Source: Photobacterium rosenbergii (lineage in GTDB: Bacteria; Pseudomonadota; Gammaproteobacteria; Enterobacterales; Vibrionaceae). From it: a DNA stretch of 64,000 nucleotides. A program made the position numbers and the translations under genes. The notes under the pieces are model-generated. The model was not told where the DNA came from and made no database searches. It worked only from the letters and a program-made list of their open reading frames with translations. The DNA is taken from contig NZ_PYMB01000013.1 of the NCBI RefSeq assembly GCF_003026455.1, positions 58,809 through 122,808 on the forward strand, read 5' to 3'. Every line of letters starts with the position of its first letter. Position 1 is the first letter of the stretch. This document shows positions 8,504 through 17,351 of this stretch, piece by piece.

Positions 8504-9550
8504 TTATTGGATCAAACGCACTAACAAGGTACCCGGCTCTCGCATCGGGTCGAGGTTTACACTCAGCACATATCCGCTAGCCGGGGCGTGATAGCGTTGT
8601 ATCTCATCACCAAAGCTATCGTATTGCACCGCAACCAAATGGCCTATTTCAACGCGATCGCCAATCTCTACCTGTGGCAATGCAAAGCCACCTAGGGTCG
8701 CCCTTACCGTGAAGATTTTTTTGCCTTCATAGCATTCATACTGTGGCTGGCTGACTCCCCCTTCGAGCACACCTTCAGATTTGAGTATGTTGATAACACC
8801 ATCAACAGACCGGGCAATCATATCCGGCTGAAGGACCTTCCCCGCGCCGACTTCCACAGTTATGGAAGGCACCCCACTTCGGTTCCATACGGTTTCCAAC
8901 ACACCGTCATCGCCCGGATCATCAAAAATACAATCGGGGTTCATCAGTCGAGCCATTTTCACGGTTTGGGGAATACGATAATCCGCAAACACATAAAGCG
9001 GGTATGCTGCACCACGTGTCTGGGTATGAAGGTCTACCGCGATATCCGCATTAGGAGCCAGTAAGTCATACCAAATGGATGCAATGTATCGCTGGGCCGC
9101 ATCACCTTCTGGGTTGCCGGGGAAAATGCGGTTCAAGTTGGTCGGTGACGCATCAGGGTCGGACAAAATAAAATCACGGGTGTGCATCAGCATACCAGAC
9201 ACATTGACGGTCGGGACTATAACCACCGTTCCCGCCACCACCTGCTCGGCAAGGTGTTGGATGATTTTCTGCGCGGTGATCACCCCGTTTAGCTCATCGC
9301 CATGAACCCCCGCCGTTATCATGACCTTGGGCGCATCGGCTGTCTGTTCACCTCGATATACCACAACCGGTAAATGCCAGCTCTGACCGATGCCGTTTTC
9401 CTGGGGACGGAACCAAAAGCGGTGGCAACCTACAGGTAGTTCGTCGACATCCAGCCGGGTGATCACTTGGTGGCCCTGTAAAACATCATCGGTGTATCGG
9501 GTCTTCATTTCCGCCATTCTCTCCATCCCCATGGTATTGAATTTTGTCAT
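8504..9550 (-). CDS. Succinylglutamate desuccinylase/aspartoacylase-family zinc hydrolase
   Basis: The 348-residue protein carries the zinc-binding pattern of the AstE/ASPA carboxypeptidase-like family: HGDE (H83, E86) and DLHTQ (H175). A later SITVEVGAG supplies the probable catalytic Glu. A C-terminal beta domain (HAPASGYVLSV) follows. Such enzymes hydrolyse N-acyl amino acids or related amides in the cytosol. The partner gene upstream is a YfcC-type carrier, so uptake and hydrolysis of one substrate is likely. The start is ambiguous: the ATG at 9550 has no ribosome binding site, while ATGs at 9517 and 9508 follow GGGG/GGAG. The true protein may be 11-14 residues shorter. Confidence 0.8.
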   Translation of the reverse strand: MTKFNTMGMERMAEMKTRYTDDVLQGHQVITRLDVDELPVGCHRFWFRPQENGIGQSWHLPVVVYRGEQTADAPKVMITAGVHGDELNGVITAQKIIQHLAEQVVAGTVVIVPTVNVSGMLMHTRDFILSDPDASPTNLNRIFPGNPEGDAAQRYIASIWYDLLAPNADIAVDLHTQTRGAAYPLYVFADYRIPQTVKMARLMNPDCIFDDPGDDGVLETVWNRSGVPSITVEVGAGKVLQPDMIARSVDGVINILKSEGVLEGGVSQPQYECYEGKKIFTVRATLGGFALPQVEIGDRVEIGHLVAVQYDSFGDEIQRYHAPASGYVLSVNLDPMREPGTLLVRLIQ

Positions 9551-9552
9551 TT

Positions 9553-9581
9553 ACAAAAAAATGGGCAGTTGCCTGCCCATT
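9553..9581 (-). terminator. Terminator directly upstream of hydrolase start (possible attenuator)
   Basis: AATGGGCAG (9560-9568) and CTGCCCATT (9573-9581) form a 9-bp stem with a 4-base loop. On the minus strand it is followed by a T run (complement of 9555-9560). It sits between the YfcC-like gene and the hydrolase gene, only a few bases from the annotated start of the latter. Confidence 0.8.
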
Positions 9582-9604
9582 CACTCTAATCGATTTATCG
9601 CCTA

Positions 9605-11128
9605 TTACGCAAAGCCCATCACATGTGCACTCACGACAATGACAGATGACAGCACAAACAGCAGGACAATGAAGCGCCATACGAATTTCGCCCAGTCACC
9701 CCAGTCAATGCGACACACACCCAGTGTTGCCATCAAAGAAGCTGACGTTGGTACGATGATGTTGGTAAAGCCATCACCCAACTGGAATGCCAGTACCGCA
9801 ACCTGACGGGTCACACCTGCCAAATCAGCTAGTGGCGCCATCAGCGGCATGGTTAGTGCAGCCTGACCAGAGCCAGAAGTCACAAAGAAGTTGAACACTG
9901 ACTGGAACACATACATCAACCAGGCAGCCATTACTTCCGGCAGCGAGCCGATAACGTTACCAGCACTGCTTAGGATAGAGTTCAAAACGCTGGCTTCGGT
10001 CGCATCACCGCCACCACCAAGGATAAGCAGGATACCTTTCGCACTACCGACCAAGATTGCCGGTGCCAGCATAATGCTTGCGCCCTCTTTGAACGCGTCT
10101 GCCATATCATTGACTGTCATGCCGTTTAGACGGAAGACAACGCCAATCAAACCGGCAACAAAGCCCATGGTGAAGAACTGGGAAGCAATTTCAGGAATGT
10201 ACCAGGCATGCGCTACCACGCCCCAAATCACCCACACCATAGTCGCAACCACAGTGATCATGACAAGGGTATCACCCAAGTTCCAACGGGATGATGTCAC
10301 AGAGGCTTCTTGGTTTTTAAAGTGAACATCGCCTTTTAGGCTAAATGACTTGGTCGGATCTTTCTTCACGCCATTGGCGTACCACATGGTGAATGCGATA
10401 CCGATGATGGTAAACATGATCCAAAGGCCAATACGGACCGAGGCACCCGAAAGAACAGGAACGCCAGCGATACCCTGGGCGACTGCAACCGAAAACGGGT
10501 TCATCCATGATGCAGCAAAGCCAATCTGGGTCGCGACGTAGGTCACCATAACGGTTGTGATACCGTCATAACCGATCCTGACCATCAGCGGGGCAATGAT
10601 AATGGCAAATGCCACCGCCTCTTCACCCATACCAAATACAGCACCACCCAGTGAGAACAGGGAAAACAGCACAGGGATAAACAGGGATTCGCTGCCTTTG
10701 GTCCGGTCAATCAAGCGCAAGATACCGTTATCAATGGTACCGGTACGCATCACGATGCCAAAAGCACCGCCGATCACCAGCATGAACATGATAACACCGA
10801 TGGCCGAACCCCATTTAGAGCCGGACACCAAACCTTCGAACACAAAGTTCATCAGGCCAATGCCACCACCGCTGGCAAACAAACCAACACTGTTATAGAC
10901 CAGTTCGCCCTGCTCGTCCGTTGCGTAGGTAAACGACTCGGGATCAAGCACGGTACGGGTCTTTTCTGCGCCGTCGGCAATATAGGAGATATCTTGGGTT
11001 TCAAACATACCTGCAGGTACGACATAGGTGATTGCCGTCGCCAACAGGCCAATAAAGAAGATCAATACCAGGGTATCTGGCATTTTCCAGGTTTTGTTTT
11101 GGACAACGTCCGATGTTGTATCGCTCAT
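9605..11128 (-). CDS. YfcC-family (DcuC-like) carboxylate/amino acid carrier
   Basis: The 507-residue product has about 12 hydrophobic segments and begins with KMPDTLVLIFFIGLLATAITYVVPAG, split here as the first helix with its charged lead. This is typical of YfcC and related C4-dicarboxylate/arginine-ornithine carriers of the DcuC fold. Conserved blocks include FGMGEEAVAFAIIIAPL, WMNPFSVAVAQGIAGV and NFFVTSGSGQAALTMPLMAP. Its stop is 55 bp before the hydrolase start, with a terminator between, so the pair may be transcribed with partial read-through. Substrate identity cannot be read from sequence. Confidence 0.8.
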   Translation of the reverse strand: MSDTTSDVVQNKTWKMPDTLVLIFFIGLLATAITYVVPAGMFETQDISYIADGAEKTRTVLDPESFTYATDEQGELVYNSVGLFASGGGIGLMNFVFEGLVSGSKWGSAIGVIMFMLVIGGAFGIVMRTGTIDNGILRLIDRTKGSESLFIPVLFSLFSLGGAVFGMGEEAVAFAIIIAPLMVRIGYDGITTVMVTYVATQIGFAASWMNPFSVAVAQGIAGVPVLSGASVRIGLWIMFTIIGIAFTMWYANGVKKDPTKSFSLKGDVHFKNQEASVTSSRWNLGDTLVMITVVATMVWVIWGVVAHAWYIPEIASQFFTMGFVAGLIGVVFRLNGMTVNDMADAFKEGASIMLAPAILVGSAKGILLILGGGGDATEASVLNSILSSAGNVIGSLPEVMAAWLMYVFQSVFNFFVTSGSGQAALTMPLMAPLADLAGVTRQVAVLAFQLGDGFTNIIVPTSASLMATLGVCRIDWGDWAKFVWRFIVLLFVLSSVIVVSAHVMGFA

Positions 11129-11275
11129 TATAATTCTTCATCTACAGCTTAAAAATGAAGAATAAAATATCGATAATTTTGCATACAATGTCAATCATAT
11201 TTTGCAAAAGTGCTACTTGCGCACTTTTATCACCAAAACGAATGATTTCCTCAAGTAAAAATGACTAACAAAAAC

Positions 11276-11304
11276 AAAAAGCGCGCCATCACTGGCGCGC
11301 TTTT
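11276..11304 (-). terminator. Rho-independent terminator after the hexosaminidase gene
   Basis: GCGCGCCA (11281-11288) and TGGCGCGC (11293-11300) form a strong GC-rich stem flanked by A5 and T4, so it can work in both directions. It follows the stop of the GH20 gene on the minus strand. Confidence 0.85.
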
Positions 11305-11337
11305 ATATTGTTTATCAATGTGATGAATAACGAGTGG

Positions 11338-13794
11338 TTATTTTGTGTTGCTAAGCTGCATTACCAGCATTTCTGTTGGTTTGACGATGGCAACAATCGC
11401 TTCGTCATATATTTTTGCTGCATTATGCAGTTGTGCTAGGTATTCATTTTGTTCTTGCTCGCTAAGAGACTGATTCTGCTCCAACTTGGCAATCAATGCC
11501 TGCCCCATTTGTGCAACCTCGATAGTTTTCTCAGCAATCACTACACTATCAACCGATGCCACATTGGCCGCAAGAATTGGCTTGGCGTCTTGGGCTGCGC
11601 TCAACACCTTAGCGTAATGTGCTTTCAGCGCAGTCAGCGCTTCACTGTTGCCATCGGCATACTCACCAGCCAACGTCTCCATTTCATAGACCGCATGGCT
11701 CTCAACTGGTAGTGCATCGACAAAACGGTTCAGGCGCTCATACTGGTTGTACAGATCACCGTGGTTAGGCGTCTGGATCCATTTTTCCCAGTTACGTGCA
11801 TAGTACTGTGCAGGCTCGGTGTACTCTGCCAATGCCACCAAAGGCTGGACATCACTGCCATTTGCCAGGCGCTTGTACATCATCATCGCTTTGTTATGGT
11901 GCTGAAGGCCAAGCGAGATTTCTGACCAGTTATCGATAGCTGCCATGCGCTGGTACATACTGTCTTCATCGGTCAGTTCTTCTGGCGACCAGAAACGCTC
12001 GGCAATAGCGTAGCTACGCGGCCACAGGCGGTTTTCAACCGTCATCGAGTCATAGTTCTCCGCCCAAGCCGTAATTTCGCCACCCAAAATCAGCTTCTGC
12101 TCTTCATCGGTCAAATCAGCAGGGTAACCGCCATCCGGCTCAGGGATCACCGTACCTTCCATCTCAGTCCCGGCAATCATTTTGCCAGTGGTTGGCCAGC
12201 GAACGTTACCAATCAACTGGTAGCTGGTTTCGGCCAGTTCTGGGCCATCAAATGCTAGGTTGAACTCGGTGTAAGACATGAAGTTGTCAAAGTGGCCGCG
12301 GAACACTTTACCCGGCACATATTCAACAATGTATACCTCTTCACGGGATTTGCCGTTGTAATCTGTAAAGGCGCGGAAGTTACCATCCTTATCTTCAATA
12401 ATGGTGATCAGACCTTTACGCGGTCCGCCCTTAGTACGCGGTTTTTCCCACTCGTACGTGGCGAACTTTTCACCGTCATGCAACTTGTCATCAACCGTGA
12501 TACCGGTTGGCATTGGGTCGTTACGGTAGTGGTAACTAGTTGGCTGAGGCTGATCGAGGTAATAACCGGTAGAAAGAATACCTTGGTAACCTTCCTGTGC
12601 GGCACGACCGATACTGTCATGCCCTCGCCAACTCTGGATCACGATGGAAGTTGGCAGATCTTTATGCCAGATTTCATCCCAGCCAATCATCTTCTTACCG
12701 CGCTCATCAAGCATCTTCTCAACACGGGCATTGAGGTAAGATTGCAGGCCGTGGTTTCCGTCTAGGCCCTTCTCTTTGATGTAAGCCTGAATACTTTCAT
12801 TTTCTGTCCACTGAGAGTAATTCGGCTCATCACCGCCAATGTGGAAATACTCATCCGGGAACAGTTCAATCACTTCGTCAAACACTTTACCCAAGAAGGT
12901 GTAAAGTTCTGGGTTGGTCGGGTCCATCAGAGGAACAAACACACCCCACTCACGTTGGTGCGGGTAGCTTTGCCCTTCACCACCAGACATCAGCTCCGGA
13001 TAAGCATGAGCGACTGCCGAAGCGTGGCCTGGCAGGGATATTTCAGGGATCACGCGGATACCAAGGTTGCGGGCATACTCGACGACCCCACGAATTTCGT
13101 CTTTGGTGTAGTAGTCACCGTCAGACGTCATCTGCCAAAGTTTCGGATAGCTATCTAGCTGAATACGGATTGCCTGATCATCCCAGATGTGCCAGTGGAA
13201 AATGTTCATCTTCGCCGAGGCCATTGCATCTAGCTGGCGCTTGATCACATCAATTTCCACGAAGTGGCGCGAGGTATCGTAAGACACGCCACGCCAAGGG
13301 AAGCGCGGTGTGTCTTCAATGGTAACTTCCGGTACGAAGTAACCCGTCGCGTCGGTTTCAACTAGCTGAAGCAGGGTCTCGATACCGCGGATAGCACCAT
13401 AAGGACGCTCGGAGGACAGGACAATTTTGCCGTTCTTTGCCGTCAGTGTGTATGACTCGTCTGCTTCAATCGTTTGTACTTCAGTTTTCGGCGCCTGTTC
13501 GATATCGATAACCAGTGTCGCTTTGTCTTCGCTATCTACATAGGGATTTAGCATAGGGACACCGGTCTGGCGCTCAAGGCGTTTAAGCAGTCGCTTGGCG
13601 GTAAAAGCTACGCGATCCGACTGGTAACCCTTGATGAATACCTTAAAGTCACCATTAATTTCGACCTTGCCTTCACGAAGCTCTACAGAGTGCGGGTAAG
13701 GCATTAGATTCAAATCGGTATTCGGGGCTGCAGCATTCACTGCTGGCGACAACATGGCTCCGGCTACCAAAGCAGACAAGATCGTTTTTTTCAT
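11338..13794 (-). CDS. Exported GH20 beta-N-acetylhexosaminidase (chitobiase-type)
   Basis: From the ATG at 13794 (GAGGA six bases upstream; the ATG at 13800 has no spacing) the protein is 818 residues. A signal peptide ends near the AVNAAAP segment, so it is periplasmic or secreted. A GH20b N-domain (about residues 25-160) precedes the TIM barrel. The catalytic Asp-Glu pair is seen in HIGGDEP (D322, E323 by this start), with FHWHIWDDQ and ITAWAENYD supporting the substrate pocket. It removes terminal GlcNAc/GalNAc from chitin oligosaccharides or glycoconjugates. A region of about 110 residues (about 440-550) interrupts the barrel, and there is a long helical C-terminus. A NagC-like palindrome lies upstream. 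Confidence 0.9.
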   Translation of the reverse strand: MKKTILSALVAGAMLSPAVNAAAPNTDLNLMPYPHSVELREGKVEINGDFKVFIKGYQSDRVAFTAKRLLKRLERQTGVPMLNPYVDSEDKATLVIDIEQAPKTEVQTIEADESYTLTAKNGKIVLSSERPYGAIRGIETLLQLVETDATGYFVPEVTIEDTPRFPWRGVSYDTSRHFVEIDVIKRQLDAMASAKMNIFHWHIWDDQAIRIQLDSYPKLWQMTSDGDYYTKDEIRGVVEYARNLGIRVIPEISLPGHASAVAHAYPELMSGGEGQSYPHQREWGVFVPLMDPTNPELYTFLGKVFDEVIELFPDEYFHIGGDEPNYSQWTENESIQAYIKEKGLDGNHGLQSYLNARVEKMLDERGKKMIGWDEIWHKDLPTSIVIQSWRGHDSIGRAAQEGYQGILSTGYYLDQPQPTSYHYRNDPMPTGITVDDKLHDGEKFATYEWEKPRTKGGPRKGLITIIEDKDGNFRAFTDYNGKSREEVYIVEYVPGKVFRGHFDNFMSYTEFNLAFDGPELAETSYQLIGNVRWPTTGKMIAGTEMEGTVIPEPDGGYPADLTDEEQKLILGGEITAWAENYDSMTVENRLWPRSYAIAERFWSPEELTDEDSMYQRMAAIDNWSEISLGLQHHNKAMMMYKRLANGSDVQPLVALAEYTEPAQYYARNWEKWIQTPNHGDLYNQYERLNRFVDALPVESHAVYEMETLAGEYADGNSEALTALKAHYAKVLSAAQDAKPILAANVASVDSVVIAEKTIEVAQMGQALIAKLEQNQSLSEQEQNEYLAQLHNAAKIYDEAIVAIVKPTEMLVMQLSNTK

Positions 13795-14271
13795 GATCAT
13801 TCCTCAGACATACTCATCATTATTTATCGGGGCAGATACCCAGCATGGATTTGGGGTAGGGCTGGATACCTTCTCACTCCCCCCTTGTTGGATGCCGAAA
13901 TATTAAATTCGCCATGCGAATTAAACAGTGAGAAAAGCCACAAATAACCGTTCATTGTTTGATAGTTTCACACATATATTGGGTATTAATAGCAATATAA
14001 CCAAACAAAACAACCACTTAATACATGTTAGAAAGCAAGGTATCAATAAGGCATTTTTGTGATTAGTTTCAAAAACTTATACCTTAATTCCATTTCCATA
14101 AAAGTAACAATTTGTGTCTTTGACCTTTACTATCAGGTGTGGAGGACAACCGGTTGACACACATCAAACCAAGTTTGAAATGTCACAACAACATCATCAA
14201 AGGATGTCGAGTTGATCACAAAAATTGATTACTATGCAGGTTCTAAAATTTCTCACTGATTGGACAAGTCA
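13795..14271. other. 477-bp divergent intergenic region, hexosaminidase / yidA
   Basis: No open frame of note is present. It must carry promoters for both flanking genes. The one clear signal is the palindrome at 13903-13925. The rest is AT-rich with several A/T tracts. Confidence 0.6.
13903..13925. promoter_or_regulatory. NagC-like operator upstream of the hexosaminidase
   Basis: AATTCGC-CAT-GCGAATT (13906-13922) is a perfect 7-3-7 palindrome, extended by pairing T/A bases at 13903-13904 and 13924-13925. The TTCGC/GCGAA core resembles operators of NagC, the GlcNAc-6-P-responsive repressor that controls chitin and GlcNAc genes. It lies about 110 bp upstream of the start. The assignment is by resemblance recalled, not by a matrix search. 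Confidence 0.55.
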
Positions 14272-15081
14272 ATGTATAAACTGGTTGCCCTTGATATGGA
14301 CGGCACACTGCTTAACTCGCAGAAAGCTATTTCTCCTCGAACTAAACAGGCTATTCAGGCCGCGCGAGATAACGGCGTGCAAGTCGTGCTGGCTTCTGGC
14401 CGCCCGCTAGAAGGAATGACTAAGTACCTCGATGAACTGGGTATGACTGGTGAAAATGATTATGTCCTGAGCTACAACGCATCCCTGGTACAGCGCGTTG
14501 AAAGCAAAACGGTGATCCGCAAGCAAATCATGACAGGCCGTGACGCCAAGAACATCGCTAGCCTTGCAAGCGACTTCGGGACTTTCATTCACGCATTCAC
14601 TCCTGAGCGTGGCCTTATCACTCCAGAAAACAACCCGTACACCGAGCATGAATCAGTCATTAACGGTGTACCTACCACAGTCCTAGACTTTGCCGAGTTG
14701 GCTGATGATGAGGAAGTGATCAAAGTCATGATGGTTGCCGACCCTGAGGTGCTTACCGCAGCAATCAACCAACTGCCAGAGAGCCTATACACCCAGTACA
14801 CTGTGGTACAAAGTGCCCCATTCTTCCTTGAGCTGATGAACCCGAACAGCAACAAAGGCACTGGCGTTGCTATGCTAGCCGAGCATTTGGGTCTGGATGC
14901 CAGCGAAGTCATTTGTATGGGTGATGCAGGCAACGATCACCACATGATCAAATATGCCGGTCTGGGCGTTGCAATGGGCAATGCCACCGACGATATCAAA
15001 GCTATTGCCAACCATGTCACCGACACCAACGACAACGACGGTGTGGCGAAAGTGATTGAAGAATTTGTGCTAGGCAAATAA
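14272..15081 (+). CDS. yidA: HAD-family (Cof-type) sugar phosphatase
   Basis: The product of 269 residues (from ATG 14272; a TTG at 14260 is in frame but unlikely) aligns along its length with my recollection of E. coli YidA. The HAD motifs are DMDGTLL (motif I), ASGRP (motif II), NKGTG (motif III Lys) and MGDAGNDHHMI (motif IV), with a Cof-type cap between. YidA dephosphorylates small sugar phosphates in the cytosol. It stands alone with its own terminator. Confidence 0.9.
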   Translation: MYKLVALDMDGTLLNSQKAISPRTKQAIQAARDNGVQVVLASGRPLEGMTKYLDELGMTGENDYVLSYNASLVQRVESKTVIRKQIMTGRDAKNIASLASDFGTFIHAFTPERGLITPENNPYTEHESVINGVPTTVLDFAELADDEEVIKVMMVADPEVLTAAINQLPESLYTQYTVVQSAPFFLELMNPNSNKGTGVAMLAEHLGLDASEVICMGDAGNDHHMIKYAGLGVAMGNATDDIKAIANHVTDTNDNDGVAKVIEEFVLGK

Positions 15082-15087
15082 ATCAAT

Positions 15088-15120
15088 AAAAAAGCGAAGG
15101 GTTAACCTTCGCTTTTTTTT
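15088..15120. terminator. yidA terminator shared with the 3' end of the convergent gene
   Basis: GCGAAGG (15094-15100) and CCTTCGC (15106-15112) form the stem, flanked by A and T runs on either side, so it is bidirectional. The stop codon of the convergent gene (15102-15104) lies in the loop, so the last codons of that gene are part of the hairpin. Confidence 0.85.
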
Positions 15121-15812
15121 GACTTAATTATCCGGTCTCGCTCATTGGTCGCCCGGGTGCGGATTTCATGCATCACATACGTTTGCTGATCCCGTGTCCA
15201 GGCCTGCCCTGAGTCAGGGTCGAACTGCTTCGGCATGTCCAAACCCTGCGGAAGGTACGCATCGACACCGGCATCACGCGCCGTATCCACAGTGCGTAGG
15301 CTGTGCTCAAAAAAAGCTACCACAGCAGTCTTGCCCATGCCTTCTACACCTCCGGCTATTGATACCGCTTTCTCAGCGACTCCTAGAGTGCAAAGGTATT
15401 TCATTGTTCCCTTGCCGGAAAATCGCGGGTAGATAGCATGAAGATCACACGCCGGGATACGGTTGCCTATCGCCTCGGCCACTTCCCACTGGGCGTATAC
15501 TGGAACAGCTGTTCGGCGGTACAAAGATACCACGGTATCGGCAATTGCCTCATTCATCGGCCCCGGGTGCTGATTACCATTTGGGGCAACTCTGTTACCA
15601 AACGAAAAGGCAAGAATACTCTCTACTTGCTCTACCGGAACAGTTTCAGCCTGCCAGTTGAGTAGATAGTCCATAAAAAACTGTGCAGTTTGATCGGCAA
15701 CATCCTTATTATTCAACTGCTTGTTAAGCCTGTCAGCAATTGCTTGCTGCAACTGCTCATCACTCAGCGACTCGATAAGATCGAATGTCGGCTGATACAT
15801 CATCGCTGCCAT
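15102..15812 (-). CDS. Protein of unknown function
   Basis: The 236-residue product (ATG at 15812; a GTG at 15818 is also possible) has no recognised domain. It is soluble with no signal peptide or membrane segment. Conserved-looking pieces are ILAFSFGNRVAPNG, HPGPMNEAIADTVVSLYRR, VYAQWEVAEAIG and HSLRTVDTARDAG. The order of a GNR segment, an EAIA helix and an E-H-S-x-R-T-V-D-T-A segment recalls DUF218-type proteins weakly. I would not assign it. The C-terminal KSKKSEG is encoded by the terminator of the convergent yidA gene, which may explain the basic tail. Confidence 0.7.
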   Translation of the reverse strand: MAAMMYQPTFDLIESLSDEQLQQAIADRLNKQLNNKDVADQTAQFFMDYLLNWQAETVPVEQVESILAFSFGNRVAPNGNQHPGPMNEAIADTVVSLYRRTAVPVYAQWEVAEAIGNRIPACDLHAIYPRFSGKGTMKYLCTLGVAEKAVSIAGGVEGMGKTAVVAFFEHSLRTVDTARDAGVDAYLPQGLDMPKQFDPDSGQAWTRDQQTYVMHEIRTRATNERDRIIKSKKSEG

Positions 15813-15818
15813 AACCAC

Positions 15819-16116
15819 ATCAACTCAATAAAAAGTAAATAAGTACCTAGAGACATTGATGCTGCGGATAAAATAGCGGGATAGCAAGCATAACGGCCAT
15901 AGGCAATAAGTCATCTTGCTACAGCCTAACTGCTTAACTTTACAGAGGGATGTATCAAGAAAATCATCCCGTCCGGTGGGAAAAGTATTATTACTCACAT
16001 CTTAGTGATTGCGAATGCTTTTTGGACTCAAATTCCTAAGATGTCTTATATGTGATACACAATTTCCCTTTGAGTGGCACTTTTACTTTGAACGGTAGCG
16101 AAAGAGATCAACCAAG
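15819..16116. other. 298-bp intergenic region with nested inverted repeats
   Basis: No open frame is evident. TGTATCA (15951-15957) is matched by TGATACA (16053-16059). Inside them ACATCTTAG (15997-16005) is matched by CTAAGATGT (16036-16044). This could be a structured RNA leader or chance; no T run follows. Confidence 0.4.
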
Positions 16117-17094
16117 CTAAAACCGGGCTGAAAACTTAAAGGAGATAAAGTCCCCATCAGTTCGGTTTTTAACTTCCATTTCATTAATCCACTTTAGCTC
16201 TGCCCGAACAGCTCGCCCAGACCATTTCCCCCTATAACTAAGAATAGGGCCGAGACCTACCGATTTTGCCTTAAACCCTCCTTGTTTCGCCCCACTACCT
16301 GAGTCGTCACTGAGTTGCTGATACCAATAACCCGATAACCCGAACCCAGTAAAACCCCAAAATAAAGGAACATATTGAATGACAGTCGAATCAATGTGCA
16401 TTTGGGTACCCGTCTGGTAGTCGGTGTCATCATTTTTGGTATTCCAGTCAATACCGCCCGACAGCGTAAATTCCTGCCCTGTTACTGGCTCAATATATTG
16501 CAGCCAAGCGACAGGTGAAAAGCTCCAATAATTTTTACCAACATTGGCTAACTGCCCTACTTCATAACTCCCTGTCGGCGCATAAACATTAAAATGCAGT
16601 TCGGATTGCCAAAATTCAGAGAGTGGATAACTGAGCATTAACGGCGAAATCATAATATCGCCAAGGCCACTACTTTTATCCTGTAGGCGAAACGCTTGCT
16701 CATTGTTTGCTTGATTTGCAAAGACTTCCAGTGAGCGATATGGCAAGACGAGAGCCATCGCATATTGCCCCCCACCATTTAACTCAATCCCCGGGTTCCA
16801 AATAATATTGAGTGAATAGGTTTGGTCTTTCACATCCATATCATTAACCGCCAAACCTGCCACAGGAACGGTTAGCCCAGCATCGGTCTTGCCTTCATAC
16901 TCATTCAAATCGACAAAAATGTTTACTGATTTATTGGACGGGATTTTATTTATCCTTGAGGACAGACTTCCAGGCAGATAGTGACCACTTGCACCTTCTT
17001 CAGCCTTTACTTGGCAAGAAAAACCCATGGATGCCAACCAAGTCATTGAGACTAAGCCTAGGTTACGCATACCACTGACCCAATAAGCACACAT
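16117..17094 (-). CDS. SphA/MetA-pathway-like outer membrane protein
   Basis: The 325-residue product has a signal sequence ending near SCQVKAEEG. The mature part begins GASGHYLPGS, and many alternating beta-strands follow, ending in FKFSARF, a typical outer-membrane beta-barrel C-terminus with final Phe. Conserved segments such as GLGDIMISPL and NVYAPTGSYEVGQLANVGKN fit the SphA-like transporter family (MetA-pathway of phenol degradation). This family is thought to make channels for aromatic or lipid substrates. The start at 17094 has AGGA nine bases upstream. No catabolic genes are adjacent. The substrate is not known. Confidence 0.75.
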   Translation of the reverse strand: MCAYWVSGMRNLGLVSMTWLASMGFSCQVKAEEGASGHYLPGSLSSRINKIPSNKSVNIFVDLNEYEGKTDAGLTVPVAGLAVNDMDVKDQTYSLNIIWNPGIELNGGGQYAMALVLPYRSLEVFANQANNEQAFRLQDKSSGLGDIMISPLMLSYPLSEFWQSELHFNVYAPTGSYEVGQLANVGKNYWSFSPVAWLQYIEPVTGQEFTLSGGIDWNTKNDDTDYQTGTQMHIDSTVIQYVPLFWGFTGFGLSGYWYQQLSDDSGSGAKQGGFKAKSVGLGPILSYRGKWSGRAVRAELKWINEMEVKNRTDGDFISFKFSARF

Positions 17095-17351
17095 AAATGA
17101 TTTCCTATCTACCCCAATAGATTGAAATATAGATGATAAATCAGAAATACCTAATTCGGCGTTGAGAATATTGCCTCAGCCTGACGTTTATCTCCCCAAT
17201 GAAATGCCCGTGTTAATTTAAGGCTTTATACTGGATTGGAGTCTATGTTTGCATATATGAAGTCATATTGACGAAATATTTATAGACAAAACATTCATAG
17301 CCATTATCATTCCCCGCTTTAAATTTGTTCTGCGGCTTGAAGGTGATAATA

